DNA of 64,000 nt from Nitrospirales bacterium (GCA_022825885.1 JAJDVY010000013.1:16351-80350); one strand, 5' to 3'. Counted from the stretch's first letter, positions 44,286 through 54,161 are shown. The notes: a model not told the origin generated them from the sequence alone. Made by a program: numbers and translations.

Positions 44286-47200
44286 CTACCAGGTCCGGGT
44301 CAGACTCAAGGCGAGGCCCTGGGCCGGTGCGGTCCGGGCCGCCTCCCGGTGGGTGGCCGTCAGGCTCAGGGTCAGGTCCGTGGCCCGTGTGGGCAGCAGA
44401 CGCCAGCCCAGCGACAGGTTCCGGCTCGCCGGGGCCCAGCCATACGCCACGTGCGGCACGCCCAGGCCGGACTTCAGCGGCAGCCCCCAGCCGAATTCGG
44501 CCGTCAGGTGCAGGTTCGCCGGCCCCGGCACAGGCAGCACCGCCACCGGATTTTCCGTCCAGAACGTACCGGCCCCGGAACCGGGGGTGCCGCCGGCCCC
44601 ATACGTCTGCCGGAGTGTCAGGGTGGGCCCGGCCGCAGAGACCGGATCAGGGTCCCACTGGACCGTGGCCGTACCGCCCCATGTCTCAAACTCCCGGTCA
44701 CTATGGGCCAGGAGGGTCTGTCCGGCTACATCGAGGGTCAGGCCTTGGGCCGGAGCTTCCCAGCGGACGCCCCCGCGCACTTCCAGGCCCAATCCGGCCT
44801 CGGCATCCCCGGTATCCTGCCGGAGCCCCAGGTCCAGCCGGGGCACGAGGGAGCCGCCCTCGGCCAAGGGCCGCCGCCAGGTCCCCTCCAGGCCCAGCCG
44901 GAACAAGCCCACGTTTGCCTCAATTTCATCTAACCCCTGGGCTTCGGCGGCTTCCGCCGTAGTGCGCAGAAAGCGGGCTTCCGAGCGCACGGCCAGGGCC
45001 AAGCCGCCCGTGGGGTCCGGCTCCCGGATCTGTCCGCGCATCCCCCCGGCGGCCAGAAGCAGGGCGGTGTCCGTCTCCACCTCCGGTTCCGTGGGCAAGG
45101 TCAGGGTCAGGGTGCCCCGGCCATACCCCAGCGTGCCCCAGAGGGTCACCCGCTCCGTCACGTCCACGCCCACGTACGGCGTCACCAGCGTCAGGCTGGA
45201 CTCCAGGTCCCCTTGATGTTTTGTGCTGGCCGAATCCCCCTCTCCCCGGGTATGAGACACGGCCACCCCCAGGATCCAGGAGCCCTGCGCCCAATCCACC
45301 CCCAGGGTGCCGCCAAGCGTATCTCCGTCCACGTTCCAAGCGCCGGCTTGTCCGGCAAAGCGGGTCCAGGCGCCTTGGCCCCAGAGGGCATAGGAGCCTC
45401 CGGTGGCGGAGGGGTCACTGGTGAGGGCAAAAGCACTCCCGGCCAGCAGGTCGCGGACGTTCAGGAGGCGGCCGCCGGGATTCAGGCGAGGATCCGGTGG
45501 GTCGGTCTGCTCCGGCGTCAGCCGGGCCTGGTCCGTGGCCGGGTCGTCCCCGATGCGATCAAGGGCCAGCCCGGCCACGGTGCCGGTGAGGCCCGGGGTT
45601 CGGCTGGCCGAGAGCCGGGTCGTAATACCGGTGACGGTCTGCCCGGTGACGGTGCGGCCGAAGCGGGCCAGCCAGGGGTTGGTCATGGCCGTCAGGTCCG
45701 CGCCTACGCGCACCCGGACCCGCGGCAACGCTCCCGTGGCCAGGGCTGCGTAGACCGGATCATGCGATTGCATGGTGGCCGTGAGCGTCGTGAGGCCATC
45801 CGCCACGGCAGTGACCGTCACCCGCTGAGAGGTCTGCCAGGTGACCGGGGAAAAGGTCAGGGTGGCGGGGGTGGCGGCGGCCACCTGGGTCCGTAAACTG
45901 GTGAGTGTCACAGTGACCGGGGCCGTGGGCTGGGAGGTCAGGTGTAGCGTGACCGTGGCCGTCTCTCCGGCCTCCGTCAGATGCACGGTGGAAGAAGAGC
46001 CCCTGATCCCGGCGGTGTCGTCATCCGTGATGGTCAGGGTATGGACAGTGGCCGTGCCCACCGTATAGCCCGGGCCGTCGATGAGCGTCAGGATGACCGT
46101 TTCCGGTTCCTCGGCTACGTGGTCGTCCCGGAGGGCCACCGGAATCGTGACCGTGGCCTGATTGGCCGCCACGGACAGGATTCCGGCAGGGGGGAGGGTG
46201 TAATCATTCCCGGCCCCGGCCGTCGCCGTGCCCCCGGTGGTATAGGTCAGGGTGAGCGCCGCTGTCGGCGGGGGCGCCAGGGTCACAGATACCTCCTGCG
46301 TGCCTGCGTTCTCGGCTGCGCGGGTCGTGGCTGACGCAAAGGCCACCTCCAGCGTCACCGGTGGGTCGTCATTGTCGGTGACTTCCACCGAGGCGGCCTC
46401 GTTCGTGGGATGTGGCGAATAGCCGTCGCCGGGCTCGACGGTCGCCGTCAGGGAGCCATCGGGCTCGTCCTCGACGTCATCTACCGTGGCGACGGTCAGC
46501 CGGGCGGTCCCGTCGGAGCCGAGGCTCACCGATCGCGTCCCGGTCTGGCCGCTCGTCGCGAAATCGCCGTCCTGCGTCACTTGGACGTGTACAATGAGGC
46601 TGGTTGTCGGCGCCGGGTCGGCCGTGAGTGTGAAGATAGCCTCACCGCCCTCGGAGATGGCCTCGCCGGCCGTTATGCTCACGTCCGGCGTGACTGGCGG
46701 CGGTGGCGGTGGGGGCGGGGGGCTAATCACGTCGTTGTCGGTGACCCTGACCGCCACTTCCCCACTCACGTTGTTGTAGCCGCCGTTTGACGCCTCATGC
46801 ATAATTCTTACCGAATTATGACCTCTAACAGTATCCTCTATGGCCGACACCGTCACCGTCTGCGCCGTGCTCCACAGATTGCTGCCGGTGCGAGTGAAGG
46901 TGAGTGAGGCCGGATTCACGGTCACCACGTCCGTGTTGCTCGAAGTGATGGCGACCGTCACGGACGCCGTGGGCTCCGTCGCCAGCTTCACCGTATAGGA
47001 GCGCGTACCGCCCTCGGCCACCGTCAGGGACGGCGGAGAGAACACCAGCCCAGGGGTGTCGTCGTTTCTGATGGTGAAGGTGGCTGATCCGGCTGTGGTC
47101 GAAATGATCACCCCCGTGGGCGCGTCGCGCAACTCGACCACCACGGTTTCATCGGGTTCTTCCACCGTGTCTCCATGGATCAACAGCCGCACCGACTGGC

Positions 47201-50200
47201 TTCTGCTGTTTGCGTTGATGGTGGCGGTGTAGCAGTCGTCGTTACCCAAGGTGAGCGGCGTGTCATTGTTGGCGTTCACGAACTGATAGTCCGCGCTGCT
47301 CCCGCGGGTGGCGGTGCCGGTGTTCTTCAGGCAGGCCTTGAAGGTGGTGGTCTGTGACCGCGGCGGATTCAGGTTCAGCGTGACCGTGGCATAGGTTTTG
47401 GCCCCGGTCGTGCCCTCGTCCCGTTCGGCGTGCGAGAGCGTGACCGAGAGGGTTGGGGTGGTCGGCGGATCCTCGATCGAGAAATTCGCCAGGTTGTCGG
47501 TTTTGCTCGTCCCGCCCGCGCCCAGGCCCGTGTGAGTGAGCGTGCCCAGGCCGATGTGCACCGTCTCCGGCGTTGTTTCCGTCGAGCCGTCGTCCGTGGC
47601 GGTCAGGGTAATGGTTGCCACCGTGGCAGTGGTGCCCGTGGTCGGGCCGGTGAACACCACCCTGGCATTGCCGGTATTGAGGTTCTGGCAGGTCACTTCC
47701 GCAGGCAAGGGCGACGGACAGGCCAGCCTGTAGTCGGTGTTCCTGTCGGCCGTGCCGGCAAAGGTCAGGGGGACCGTCAGCGTCTCGCCGTCTATCAGTC
47801 CCCGGTTGAGCGTGAGGGTGATTGTCTTGGTATTGCTCTCGGTGACGTTGCCCGCCGGGCCGGCCAGGGTGACCGTGGTGGCGTCGTCGTCGGTGACCGT
47901 CGCCGTGACGCTGTCGATGGTGATTTGGTGGTAGTTGGTGTCGGTGGAAGTCGCTGAATGGTTGATGGTTGCCGTCCGGGTGCCGCCGGGATTATCGGCG
48001 TTGTCGTCCACGGCGCTCACGGTGATCGTCTGTGCGTCATCCCAGGTGGTCGGTGTAAACGTCAGCGTCTCGCTATTGGTGCCGGTCGTGCCCGAATCCG
48101 GCCCGTCCACCTTCACGTCGGTCCCGGCCCCGGCGCTCACCGTGACGATCACGTTGTGCGTCGGCTCGCTGGCAAGGACCAGGGTATAGGTGTCAGTGGT
48201 TCCGTTCTCGTTCACGGTCGTCGAATTCCCCGACTCGGTAAGGGTGACGCCCGCGCTGTCGTCATCCGAGATCGTGATCTGTCCGTTGCCAGTGCGACTG
48301 CCCGTGGCCCCGCCGGCCAGGTTCGTGGCAGTCAATATGGGTGCGCTGCCCGTTGAGGATGCGGGAATGGACACCGTCACCGTCTCGCTCGTCACGTTCG
48401 TATCGTCCTCAGCAGTGAGGGTCAGCGTCACCGCCCGTGCAGTCGTGCCCGCATTCGGACCGGTAAAGGTCACCTGTGGATTGGCCGTGCTCAGGTTCTG
48501 GCAGGTCACTCCCGTCGGCAGGGTGTTGGGACAGGCAAGCGTGAACAGTGTGCCCGGCACCCCACCCGTGAAGTTCAGCGGCACGACCAGCGCCTCGTTG
48601 TTCACCAGTCCCCGTCCCAGCGTCAGGGTCAGCCTGGCCGTGTCCGCTGCGCTGCCCTCGGCGGCCGTGGTATCCGGTGTGGTCAGGGTGACCGTGGTCG
48701 GGTCATCGTCCGTCACCCTGGTGGTAACGTTGCCAATGTTGATGTTGTTGTAATTGCTGTCGGTGGAACTCGCCGTATGGCTGATGGTGACATCACGCCC
48801 GCCGCCGGGGTTGTCTGCATTGTCGTTCACCCCCGTCACGGTAATGGTCTGGGCCGTGCTCCAAATGCCGGTCCCGCTGGGGGTGAAGGTCAGGGTCTGG
48901 CTGGACCCCGCCGTGCCCCCGGCCTTGTTCACCTGCACGCCCGTCCCCGCGCTCACCGTGACCGTCACATCGTGGGTGGGCAGGCTGTTCAGCACGACCG
49001 TGTAGGTATCCGTGGTCGTGGTACCGTCCTCGCTGACAGTGGTGGCAGCGGGGGTGCCGCTTTGTGTGATGGTGACGCCCGTGGTAGGGGTTTGCGGATG
49101 AATCCGGTAAATGTGGTCGAATATCGGAAAGTGGTAGTGGGCGCTGGGGGTAAAATCGAGCTTCACTTCCACCACTTGCGTGTTGCCCGTGTTGAGGAAG
49201 GATATCGCAAAGTCCTTGCCGACGAGCGAATCGAGGTTGTTCCGCCAGGTATGGCGCGCGGGACTGACCGTCATGGCATTGGTGTCGCCACTTACTGCGT
49301 CAATGTGAACGTCGCCGGCATCCTGGACCAGGGCGACGACCTGGTTAATGGTTTTCGTGTCGCCTTGAACGACGTCGAAGGTGGCATCTTCGTCATCAAG
49401 CACGGTGACGTTCGCCGTGGCTGTCACCCCATTGTACAGGCCGGCGCTCGATGCGCTCACCCTGAATGTCCCATTCTTCTGGAAAAACGGAGCATCACTG
49501 ACCATGTCGTCACTGCACGTGAAGGTGAAAGTCGCACTTTGCAGGTTGGGCGGGGTGATGGTCATGGTATTTGTGGACAACGTGCCCAGCGTGGCCGGGT
49601 CGACGCTCAGCGATAACGTCACCGGCTGGTCCGGGGGCGGGCCAATCAACGCGACCTGATTCGGGAAATCGGTCTGACCCTCGCCACAATGGAGCTGGTT
49701 GAACGCCAAATTCGGCTCGGGGTACTCAATCACGTTCACCGTCACCGGGGTGATGGTAATACCGTGATAGGGGTTTGTGGTGTCGGTGCTGACCGATGCC
49801 GTGTGCGTAATGGTGACCATCTCCGGATTGTAGTCGGCATCCGGCACCAGGGTCAGGCGCACCTCCTTGTCTCGATGCCAGTCGTCGGAGTCAAAGGTCA
49901 GGGTGGATTGGTCGCCGTCTGTATCCTTGTCGGTGTCAACCTTGACGTCACTTACGCTTGAAGAGGTGACGGTGATCTGCACCTGCGCGCCCGGATCGGT
50001 ATCCAGTCTCAGATAGTAGGGCGTGGATTTGTTCAGGTCTGCCTGATCGTAGTAATCATTCAAGTCGATGCTGGTCCTATTGATGGATACGCCGGGGCTG
50101 GTGCCGACGTCATTGTCCGTCACGTTCACAAGCAGGTCCTTATTGACAACCCACGTGCCCGAGCCGTCGGGCAACTCAAACGAGTGGGTGATCCTTTCCT

Positions 50201-51392
50201 GCTCGTGCGTGGCATTGGTGTCATTGGGCGCATTTATCGTCACGGTTTGTGCCGTCCCAAAATTACTGGCATCGAAAGTCAGGATCGCATTGCCAAATAG
50301 GCGTGAGCCAGTGGTCACGGCGTAAACCGCCGCCGTGTCGGGCTGTACATAGACCGTCACCGTCCCCCCCGGGTCTTTGTCCAGTTTTACCGTATAGGTC
50401 TTGGACGCCCCCTCTTCGGTGAGGTTGATCGTTCGGGGACTGACCGTGATGCCGTTGAAGTTTGCATTGTCCTTGTCCCTGACTTTGACCGACACGGCGC
50501 CGTCCTCTCTGAGGACGTTGAACTGATACTCGTATTCGAATTTGACAACGGCGCTCGGCTGGTAGGGGCCGGTCGTGGCGGACGTCGTGTGTCCGATAAG
50601 CAGTGTTTCGTCATCACCATCGCCATCGACAACCGCTGCCACCGTCACCGTTTGGGGTATCTGCCAATTCGTCGTATCGAACGTCAGCGTAGTCGATGCG
50701 CCGGCAGAGCCACCCCCGCTTTGCACCTTCACGGCGCCGGAGTCGGGCGACATCGCCGTGACGGTCACGGTCCCCATCGGGTTTGTGCCCAGTTTTACCG
50801 TATAGTCGGCACTCCCGCTCACGGCATTGCCTTCGGTGAGTTCAAATTCGTTACGGGACAGGATGACGCTCGGCGGCGGGCTGTCCTTCAGGGTGATGCT
50901 GGTGGTGAACTGGGTTCTTGTGCCGCCATCGTTGGAAAGATCGATTTGCAGGTCGATTCGCTCATCACCCTCGGTTCTGGAATCCTTCGTTCCTACCAGG
51001 TTAAATTTGAATTCGCCACTGCTCCTTATGAAGTTTCCACCGATTCTATAATCTTCGGTACTGCTATTGGTCCCGTCCCATACAATTGCGGTACTGGATG
51101 ACAGGTGACGAACGTTTGATCCGGTCCCTCCCGACTGCACGGCAGAGTCGGTAAAGGTGAATTCCACTACGCTGTCTTCGTACAGTATTGACGGCGTCAC
51201 CGTGACTGGGATGGGTGTTTGTGCCTGAACGCCTGGCGCAAAGACGGCAACCAGTGTTAGATACAGTAGGGTCAGGCACAGTGTGCGTTGCAGACGACCT
51301 ACAGTCGTGTGCCCATGGCCGATGCGGGGAGATTCAGGTGGAGAGACTTGATTCCGGTGAGAGATCGAAGCCCCGCGCTGTGGCGCACTCAC
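44286..51392 (-). CDS. Giant Calx-beta-like repeat autotransporter adhesin
   Basis: 2368 residues. After a long basic N-region, a signal sequence (LCLTLLYLTLVAVFAPGVQA) ends at Ala57. Residues 60-1950 contain about 12 beta-sandwich units of 100 residues or so, many ending in a V-T-D-N-D or V-T-D-D-D acidic motif, as in Calx-beta domains that bind Ca2+. A run of nine Pro occurs near residue 1557. The C-terminal ~370 residues are a beta-barrel, ending in an aromatic (SLTRTW), consistent with a type V secretion pore. The only in-frame start is GTG 51392, downstream of the pentanucleotide array. Probably a large surface adhesin. Confidence 0.9.
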   Translation of the reverse strand: MSAPQRGASISHRNQVSPPESPRIGHGHTTVGRLQRTLCLTLLYLTLVAVFAPGVQAQTPIPVTVTPSILYEDSVVEFTFTDSAVQSGGTGSNVRHLSSSTAIVWDGTNSSTEDYRIGGNFIRSSGEFKFNLVGTKDSRTEGDERIDLQIDLSNDGGTRTQFTTSITLKDSPPPSVILSRNEFELTEGNAVSGSADYTVKLGTNPMGTVTVTAMSPDSGAVKVQSGGGSAGASTTLTFDTTNWQIPQTVTVAAVVDGDGDDETLLIGHTTSATTGPYQPSAVVKFEYEYQFNVLREDGAVSVKVRDKDNANFNGITVSPRTINLTEEGASKTYTVKLDKDPGGTVTVYVQPDTAAVYAVTTGSRLFGNAILTFDASNFGTAQTVTINAPNDTNATHEQERITHSFELPDGSGTWVVNKDLLVNVTDNDVGTSPGVSINRTSIDLNDYYDQADLNKSTPYYLRLDTDPGAQVQITVTSSSVSDVKVDTDKDTDGDQSTLTFDSDDWHRDKEVRLTLVPDADYNPEMVTITHTASVSTDTTNPYHGITITPVTVNVIEYPEPNLAFNQLHCGEGQTDFPNQVALIGPPPDQPVTLSLSVDPATLGTLSTNTMTITPPNLQSATFTFTCSDDMVSDAPFFQKNGTFRVSASSAGLYNGVTATANVTVLDDEDATFDVVQGDTKTINQVVALVQDAGDVHIDAVSGDTNAMTVSPARHTWRNNLDSLVGKDFAISFLNTGNTQVVEVKLDFTPSAHYHFPIFDHIYRIHPQTPTTGVTITQSGTPAATTVSEDGTTTTDTYTVVLNSLPTHDVTVTVSAGTGVQVNKAGGTAGSSQTLTFTPSGTGIWSTAQTITVTGVNDNADNPGGGRDVTISHTASSTDSNYNNINIGNVTTRVTDDDPTTVTLTTPDTTAAEGSAADTARLTLTLGRGLVNNEALVVPLNFTGGVPGTLFTLACPNTLPTGVTCQNLSTANPQVTFTGPNAGTTARAVTLTLTAEDDTNVTSETVTVSIPASSTGSAPILTATNLAGGATGSRTGNGQITISDDDSAGVTLTESGNSTTVNENGTTDTYTLVLASEPTHNVIVTVSAGAGTDVKVDGPDSGTTGTNSETLTFTPTTWDDAQTITVSAVDDNADNPGGTRTATINHSATSTDTNYHQITIDSVTATVTDDDATTVTLAGPAGNVTESNTKTITLTLNRGLIDGETLTVPLTFAGTADRNTDYRLACPSPLPAEVTCQNLNTGNARVVFTGPTTGTTATVATITLTATDDGSTETTPETVHIGLGTLTHTGLGAGGTSKTDNLANFSIEDPPTTPTLSVTLSHAERDEGTTGAKTYATVTLNLNPPRSQTTTFKACLKNTGTATRGSSADYQFVNANNDTPLTLGNDDCYTATINANSRSQSVRLLIHGDTVEEPDETVVVELRDAPTGVIISTTAGSATFTIRNDDTPGLVFSPPSLTVAEGGTRSYTVKLATEPTASVTVAITSSNTDVVTVNPASLTFTRTGSNLWSTAQTVTVSAIEDTVRGHNSVRIMHEASNGGYNNVSGEVAVRVTDNDVISPPPPPPPPPVTPDVSITAGEAISEGGEAIFTLTADPAPTTSLIVHVQVTQDGDFATSGQTGTRSVSLGSDGTARLTVATVDDVEDEPDGSLTATVEPGDGYSPHPTNEAASVEVTDNDDPPVTLEVAFASATTRAAENAGTQEVSVTLAPPPTAALTLTYTTGGTATAGAGNDYTLPPAGILSVAANQATVTIPVALRDDHVAEEPETVILTLIDGPGYTVGTATVHTLTITDDDTAGIRGSSSTVHLTEAGETATVTLHLTSQPTAPVTVTLTSLRTQVAAATPATLTFSPVTWQTSQRVTVTAVADGLTTLTATMQSHDPVYAALATGALPRVRVRVGADLTAMTNPWLARFGRTVTGQTVTGITTRLSASRTPGLTGTVAGLALDRIGDDPATDQARLTPEQTDPPDPRLNPGGRLLNVRDLLAGSAFALTSDPSATGGSYALWGQGAWTRFAGQAGAWNVDGDTLGGTLGVDWAQGSWILGVAVSHTRGEGDSASTKHQGDLESSLTLVTPYVGVDVTERVTLWGTLGYGRGTLTLTLPTEPEVETDTALLLAAGGMRGQIREPDPTGGLALAVRSEARFLRTTAEAAEAQGLDEIEANVGLFRLGLEGTWRRPLAEGGSLVPRLDLGLRQDTGDAEAGLGLEVRGGVRWEAPAQGLTLDVAGQTLLAHSDREFETWGGTATVQWDPDPVSAAGPTLTLRQTYGAGGTPGSGAGTFWTENPVAVLPVPGPANLHLTAEFGWGLPLKSGLGVPHVAYGWAPASRNLSLGWRLLPTRATDLTLSLTATHREAARTAPAQGLALSLTRTW

Positions 51393-51408
51393 GCCCCCGC
51401 CCTCGCAG

Positions 51409-51517
51409 CTTGGCTTGCTTGGCTTGGCTTGGCTTGGCTTGGCTTGGCTTGGCTTGGCTTGGCTTGGCTTGGCTTGGCTTGGCTTGGCTTGGCTTGGCTT
51501 GGCTTGGCTTGGCTTGG
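51409..51517 (-). repeat. Pentanucleotide array (CTTGG)n, 20 perfect copies, upstream of the autotransporter
   Basis: From 51418 to 51517 the unit CTTGG (CCAAG on the coding strand) is repeated 20 times without error; 51409-51417 holds one more unit and a four-base remnant. The unit length is not a multiple of three. In every frame the array encodes the same five residues (Q-A-K-P-S) with no stop. It ends 17 bases upstream of the gene's start codon. Slipped-strand changes of this kind alter expression of surface proteins in many pathogens; here the function is inferred. Confidence 0.97.
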
Positions 51518-51523
51518 CGCAAC

Positions 51524-51532
51524 ATTATAACA
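51524..51532 (-). promoter_or_regulatory. Extended -10 promoter next to the repeat array
   Basis: On the minus strand the sequence TGTTATAAT (51524-51532) is a perfect extended -10 element. Transcription would start near 51517, at the first repeat unit, so the array would be the 5' untranslated leader. No good -35 lies at the right distance (GTCGGG at 51547-51552), as is common for extended -10 promoters. A TTGACA occurs at 51565-51570 but is too far off. Confidence 0.55.
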
Positions 51533-51675
51533 GGGTAACAACTATACCCGACCCCCTCTGTTGCTGTCAATGACTTGCTCATGGGGTCCATGCACTTTTC
51601 GGTTATCAATCCCAAAGGCGCCAAGGGGTAAATGGCCGGCGAGGTCCGGATTATAGACGCTGCTGTCCGAGTCGA

Positions 51676-51712
51676 GGCCCTGGCGGTGAGCAGAAGTCCT
51701 GTCGCCAGGGCC
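51676..51712 (-). terminator. Perfect 10-bp hairpin downstream of the Tbp-like lipoprotein gene
   Basis: GGCCCTGGCG (51676-51685) pairs perfectly with CGCCAGGGCC (51703-51712) over a 17-nt loop. It lies 72 bp past the stop of the lipoprotein gene, but no T-run follows on the minus strand, so it may be a stabilising or Rho-linked structure. It would separate that gene's transcript from the autotransporter promoter. Confidence 0.4.
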
Positions 51713-51783
51713 GTGTTCGAGAACTGGTTCAGGGGGTGGGCAAAACTTCCTCCATTGCCCGCAGACCCTTACGGATGAAAGAT

Positions 51784-53328
51784 CTATTTGGTTCCCCCGA
51801 AACTGCCGATGACGAGGCCGTCATTGAACTTGCCGGTAAAGGTCCCGACAGTCCCGTTCGGGTATCCGTCATTGCCATCGCCATAGAACCCCCCGCGGTA
51901 ACGGCCGGTATTGCCCGTGTTGCCGTTGCTGATCGTCGTGCCGTTGAATGTCGCGCCACTGATCGGCGTCGCTTCGAAGAAAAGGTTCCAGGCGAGATCC
52001 CGGCCGCCGTCACGGAAATTTTCCATGATGCCGTGGATCTTCGGCGATGCCCCGAAATCCGCGTGCAGCGTCATCTTCGCCGTAAACAGGCCGGCATCGG
52101 CACCGCCGCCGTCCGTGTCCTTGGCGTACTGTCCTGCGGCAGGGCCGATATACGTCACCCGTCCCGTCAGGGCGGTGACGTCCCCGGAAAACGGCTCCGA
52201 ACCGCCGGCAAAGGTTTTGATATCGAAGCGACCTTCGTTGTCATTGTCCGGGCCCCGCAGCCACAGGCCGAAGTACCGGTAGTCGGAATCAGGGACCAAA
52301 ACTTGCGGCGGGCGCGTGCCGCCTCCCGCTCCCGTCTCGTCCTTCGGCATGAAGACCCAGCCGCTGAAAGCCGTCACCTCCCGGCCGGTCATATTGATAT
52401 GGCATGTGGGGTCGATGCAGGTGTAGATACCGTATGCGCCGTCAAACCGTGCGTCGATCTGGTGGCCCTGATTGAATGACCTGTTCTGGCCAAAAATGCC
52501 GCGATCCACGGGGTTCACGGACTCATTGTCATCCTCGCGCATGTCTTCGGGGAGACGAGCGAAATGGGTCATGAGTCTGAGATCGCGATGTGCCGACGTG
52601 ACCATTAGGGCGTCGTGCTCCTGGTCGCCGTCCGTATCGTGATCCAGGGTGTAAACATTGGTAAAGTCCGTATAGGACGGCTGCCGGATATCGGTCCAGA
52701 CCCAGGCGTTCTCCTCGATTCCGTCCGCGGTGGTGTACACCGCGCCGTCCCTCACGATGCGTTTTTCTTTCTCGCCGCTGGGGCGGGTCAGCTTGTACCC
52801 GTCGTAAAACCGGGTTCCGGTCGGCGTGACCGGGGCCGGTCCGGCCCTTCTCCAGTCCACGACGAGAACCCTCGATTCAATGTCGATTGCCGGCGGCTCA
52901 TTGTAGCCTCTCGTTATCATGATCCTGGTCGGGGAACTGGGCGGGGAACTCGTGGAGCCTCTCGCGATAGCGGCCCGTATGGCTTCCGCGCCGCTGTCTG
53001 CACCGGCATTCAGGTCTGAATCGGCTACTGAGCCTGCACCGGTTCCCGAACCTGCACCGGTTTCCGAGCCTGCACCGGTTCCCGAGCCTGTACCGGTTCC
53101 CGAACCTGTACCGGTTCCTGAGCCTGTACTGGTTCCTGAACCTGTACCCGTTCCCAGGCTTGTATCGGCCCCCAGGTTTGTACCGGCGGTGCCCGGGCCT
53201 GTACCGGTAACCGGATCTGTCCCGGTCCCCGGACCGGTCCCGGTCCCCGAACCGCCGCCGCAGGCGGACAGGGACAGGACGGCAGTCAGAGCAAGTGCGA
53301 CTGCCAATATCAATGCAAGTGATTTCAT
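51784..53328 (-). CDS. Tbp-like surface lipoprotein with low-complexity linker
   Basis: Starts [23 protein letters not shown] with a lipobox, then Gly/Thr/Ser-rich repeats (about residues 25-115), then a globular C-terminal part. Near the end, [27 protein letters not shown]...VIGSFGGTK is the closing hairpin pattern of transferrin-binding-protein-like beta-barrels, found on Slam-dependent surface lipoproteins. ATG 53328 has GGAGG eight bases upstream; an in-frame ATG at 53373 is less likely. The gene is on the same strand as, and upstream of, the giant autotransporter. Ligand unknown; no TbpA-type receptor is in the window. Confidence 0.8.
   Translation of the reverse strand: MKSLALILAVALALTAVLSLSACGGGSGTGTGPGTGTDPVTGTGPGTAGTNLGADTSLGTGTGSGTSTGSGTGTGSGTGTGSGTGAGSETGAGSGTGAGSVADSDLNAGADSGAEAIRAAIARGSTSSPPSSPTRIMITRGYNEPPAIDIESRVLVVDWRRAGPAPVTPTGTRFYDGYKLTRPSGEKEKRIVRDGAVYTTADGIEENAWVWTDIRQPSYTDFTNVYTLDHDTDGDQEHDALMVTSAHRDLRLMTHFARLPEDMREDDNESVNPVDRGIFGQNRSFNQGHQIDARFDGAYGIYTCIDPTCHINMTGREVTAFSGWVFMPKDETGAGGGTRPPQVLVPDSDYRYFGLWLRGPDNDNEGRFDIKTFAGGSEPFSGDVTALTGRVTYIGPAAGQYAKDTDGGGADAGLFTAKMTLHADFGASPKIHGIMENFRDGGRDLAWNLFFEATPISGATFNGTTISNGNTGNTGRYRGGFYGDGNDGYPNGTVGTFTGKFNDGLVIGSFGGTK
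53030..53155. repeat. Seven tandem 18-bp units in the lipoprotein linker
   Basis: Seven imperfect copies of GAGCCTGCACCGGTTCCC (differing by A/G, C/T changes) run from 53030 to 53155, encoding Gly-Thr-Gly-Ser/Ala-type hexapeptides on the minus strand. Unit length is a multiple of three, so copy-number change would lengthen or shorten the linker without a frameshift. Confidence 0.9.
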
Positions 53329-53517
53329 TTTCGGTTTCCTCCCGTGTGTTTCCAATAGATCTGGCATGAGCACCGGCTCAACTATATGAGGTTTGAAGGT
53401 AAAAGTAAATACGCATGAACGTTTTTTGAATCAATGGTCTTGAATGTGCCGGGCTTCTTGGACGTCGAGGTCCGGCCTGGTTTCCAAACCGTCATGTGCG
53501 TGTGGATGCCGCGTTCT

Positions 53518-54093
53518 TTATTGGCGGGCAAAGGCGAACGTCTGGGTGATGGTTTCCCGTCCGTTTTCGAATACCGTCCATTCATGGTTAATATGACGGT
53601 CGTCGATGAGGGTCAGGGTGAGTTCGTGCATATGCTTGTCATGCACGGAGCGCATGCCCGTGCCGTCGATATAGGATAGGGTGATGGCATTGCCGTTGAC
53701 CGGCCTGCTGGTTCGCATTCGTGGCTGGTTGCCCAACAGGCAGTAATGCGTCATGACCATTTGATGGCCATCCTGTGTATAAATCGAGACCATTTCCTTG
53801 GGCGTGCCGGGGAACACGCGTTCGATGACGGCCGTGCCCTTTGCCGTCAGGGTATATTGCACGGTGATGGTTTCCTGCCCGTCAAGTGCCTGGTTGTTGC
53901 CATGCCAGGTTCCCACCAGGGTTTTGACCAGTTCAAACGGCATGGGAAGCGGCGAGGGATGTTCGGCCATGGCCTGTCCGGGCCAGAGCCCCCAGAGACT
54001 GCCGCCCAGCAGGAGCAGGAGGACGTGCGGCCCTATGCCTCTGGTTGTGGTGGTCCGGACGTTGGGGGCGCGTGGGTTGTTCTGTCGCACCAT
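53518..54093 (-). CDS. Small exported protein, lipocalin-like (DUF1579-type) by appearance
   Basis: 191 residues with an N-terminal hydrophobic signal (VLLLLLGGSLWGLWPGQAMA), cleavage expected near residue 43. The mature part begins LVKTLVGTWHGNNQALDGQETITVQYTL and continues with beta strands, ending in WTVFENGRETITQTFAFARQ. The G-T-W motif near the start is typical of lipocalin-like folds (DUF1579 or similar). Probably periplasmic; ligand unknown. The gene is divergent from the MOSC gene. Confidence 0.65.
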   Translation of the reverse strand: MVRQNNPRAPNVRTTTTRGIGPHVLLLLLGGSLWGLWPGQAMAEHPSPLPMPFELVKTLVGTWHGNNQALDGQETITVQYTLTAKGTAVIERVFPGTPKEMVSIYTQDGHQMVMTHYCLLGNQPRMRTSRPVNGNAITLSYIDGTGMRSVHDKHMHELTLTLIDDRHINHEWTVFENGRETITQTFAFARQ

Positions 54094-54161
54094 ACTTTAC
54101 TATAAAACGTCGAACGTGGAGAGTCAAAACGAGTTCCGGTGGAATCGGGATCAGGGGGGCG

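Noticed and set aside
44243..50325. Many long plus-strand frames (for example 44353-45216, 45213-45896, 48777-49616)
   Set aside because: They lie opposite the giant autotransporter, are rich in Arg, Gly and Val from GC-biased antisense codons, and have no domain signature.
51215..51538. Plus-strand frame containing repeated Leu-Ala-Trp-Leu-Gly
   Set aside because: It is only the translation of the CTTGG array in the other direction and includes no start with a ribosome-binding site.
51565..51570. TTGACA as -35 partner of the autotransporter promoter
   Set aside because: It is 35 bp from the TATAAT, too far; the extended -10 motif alone is the better explanation.
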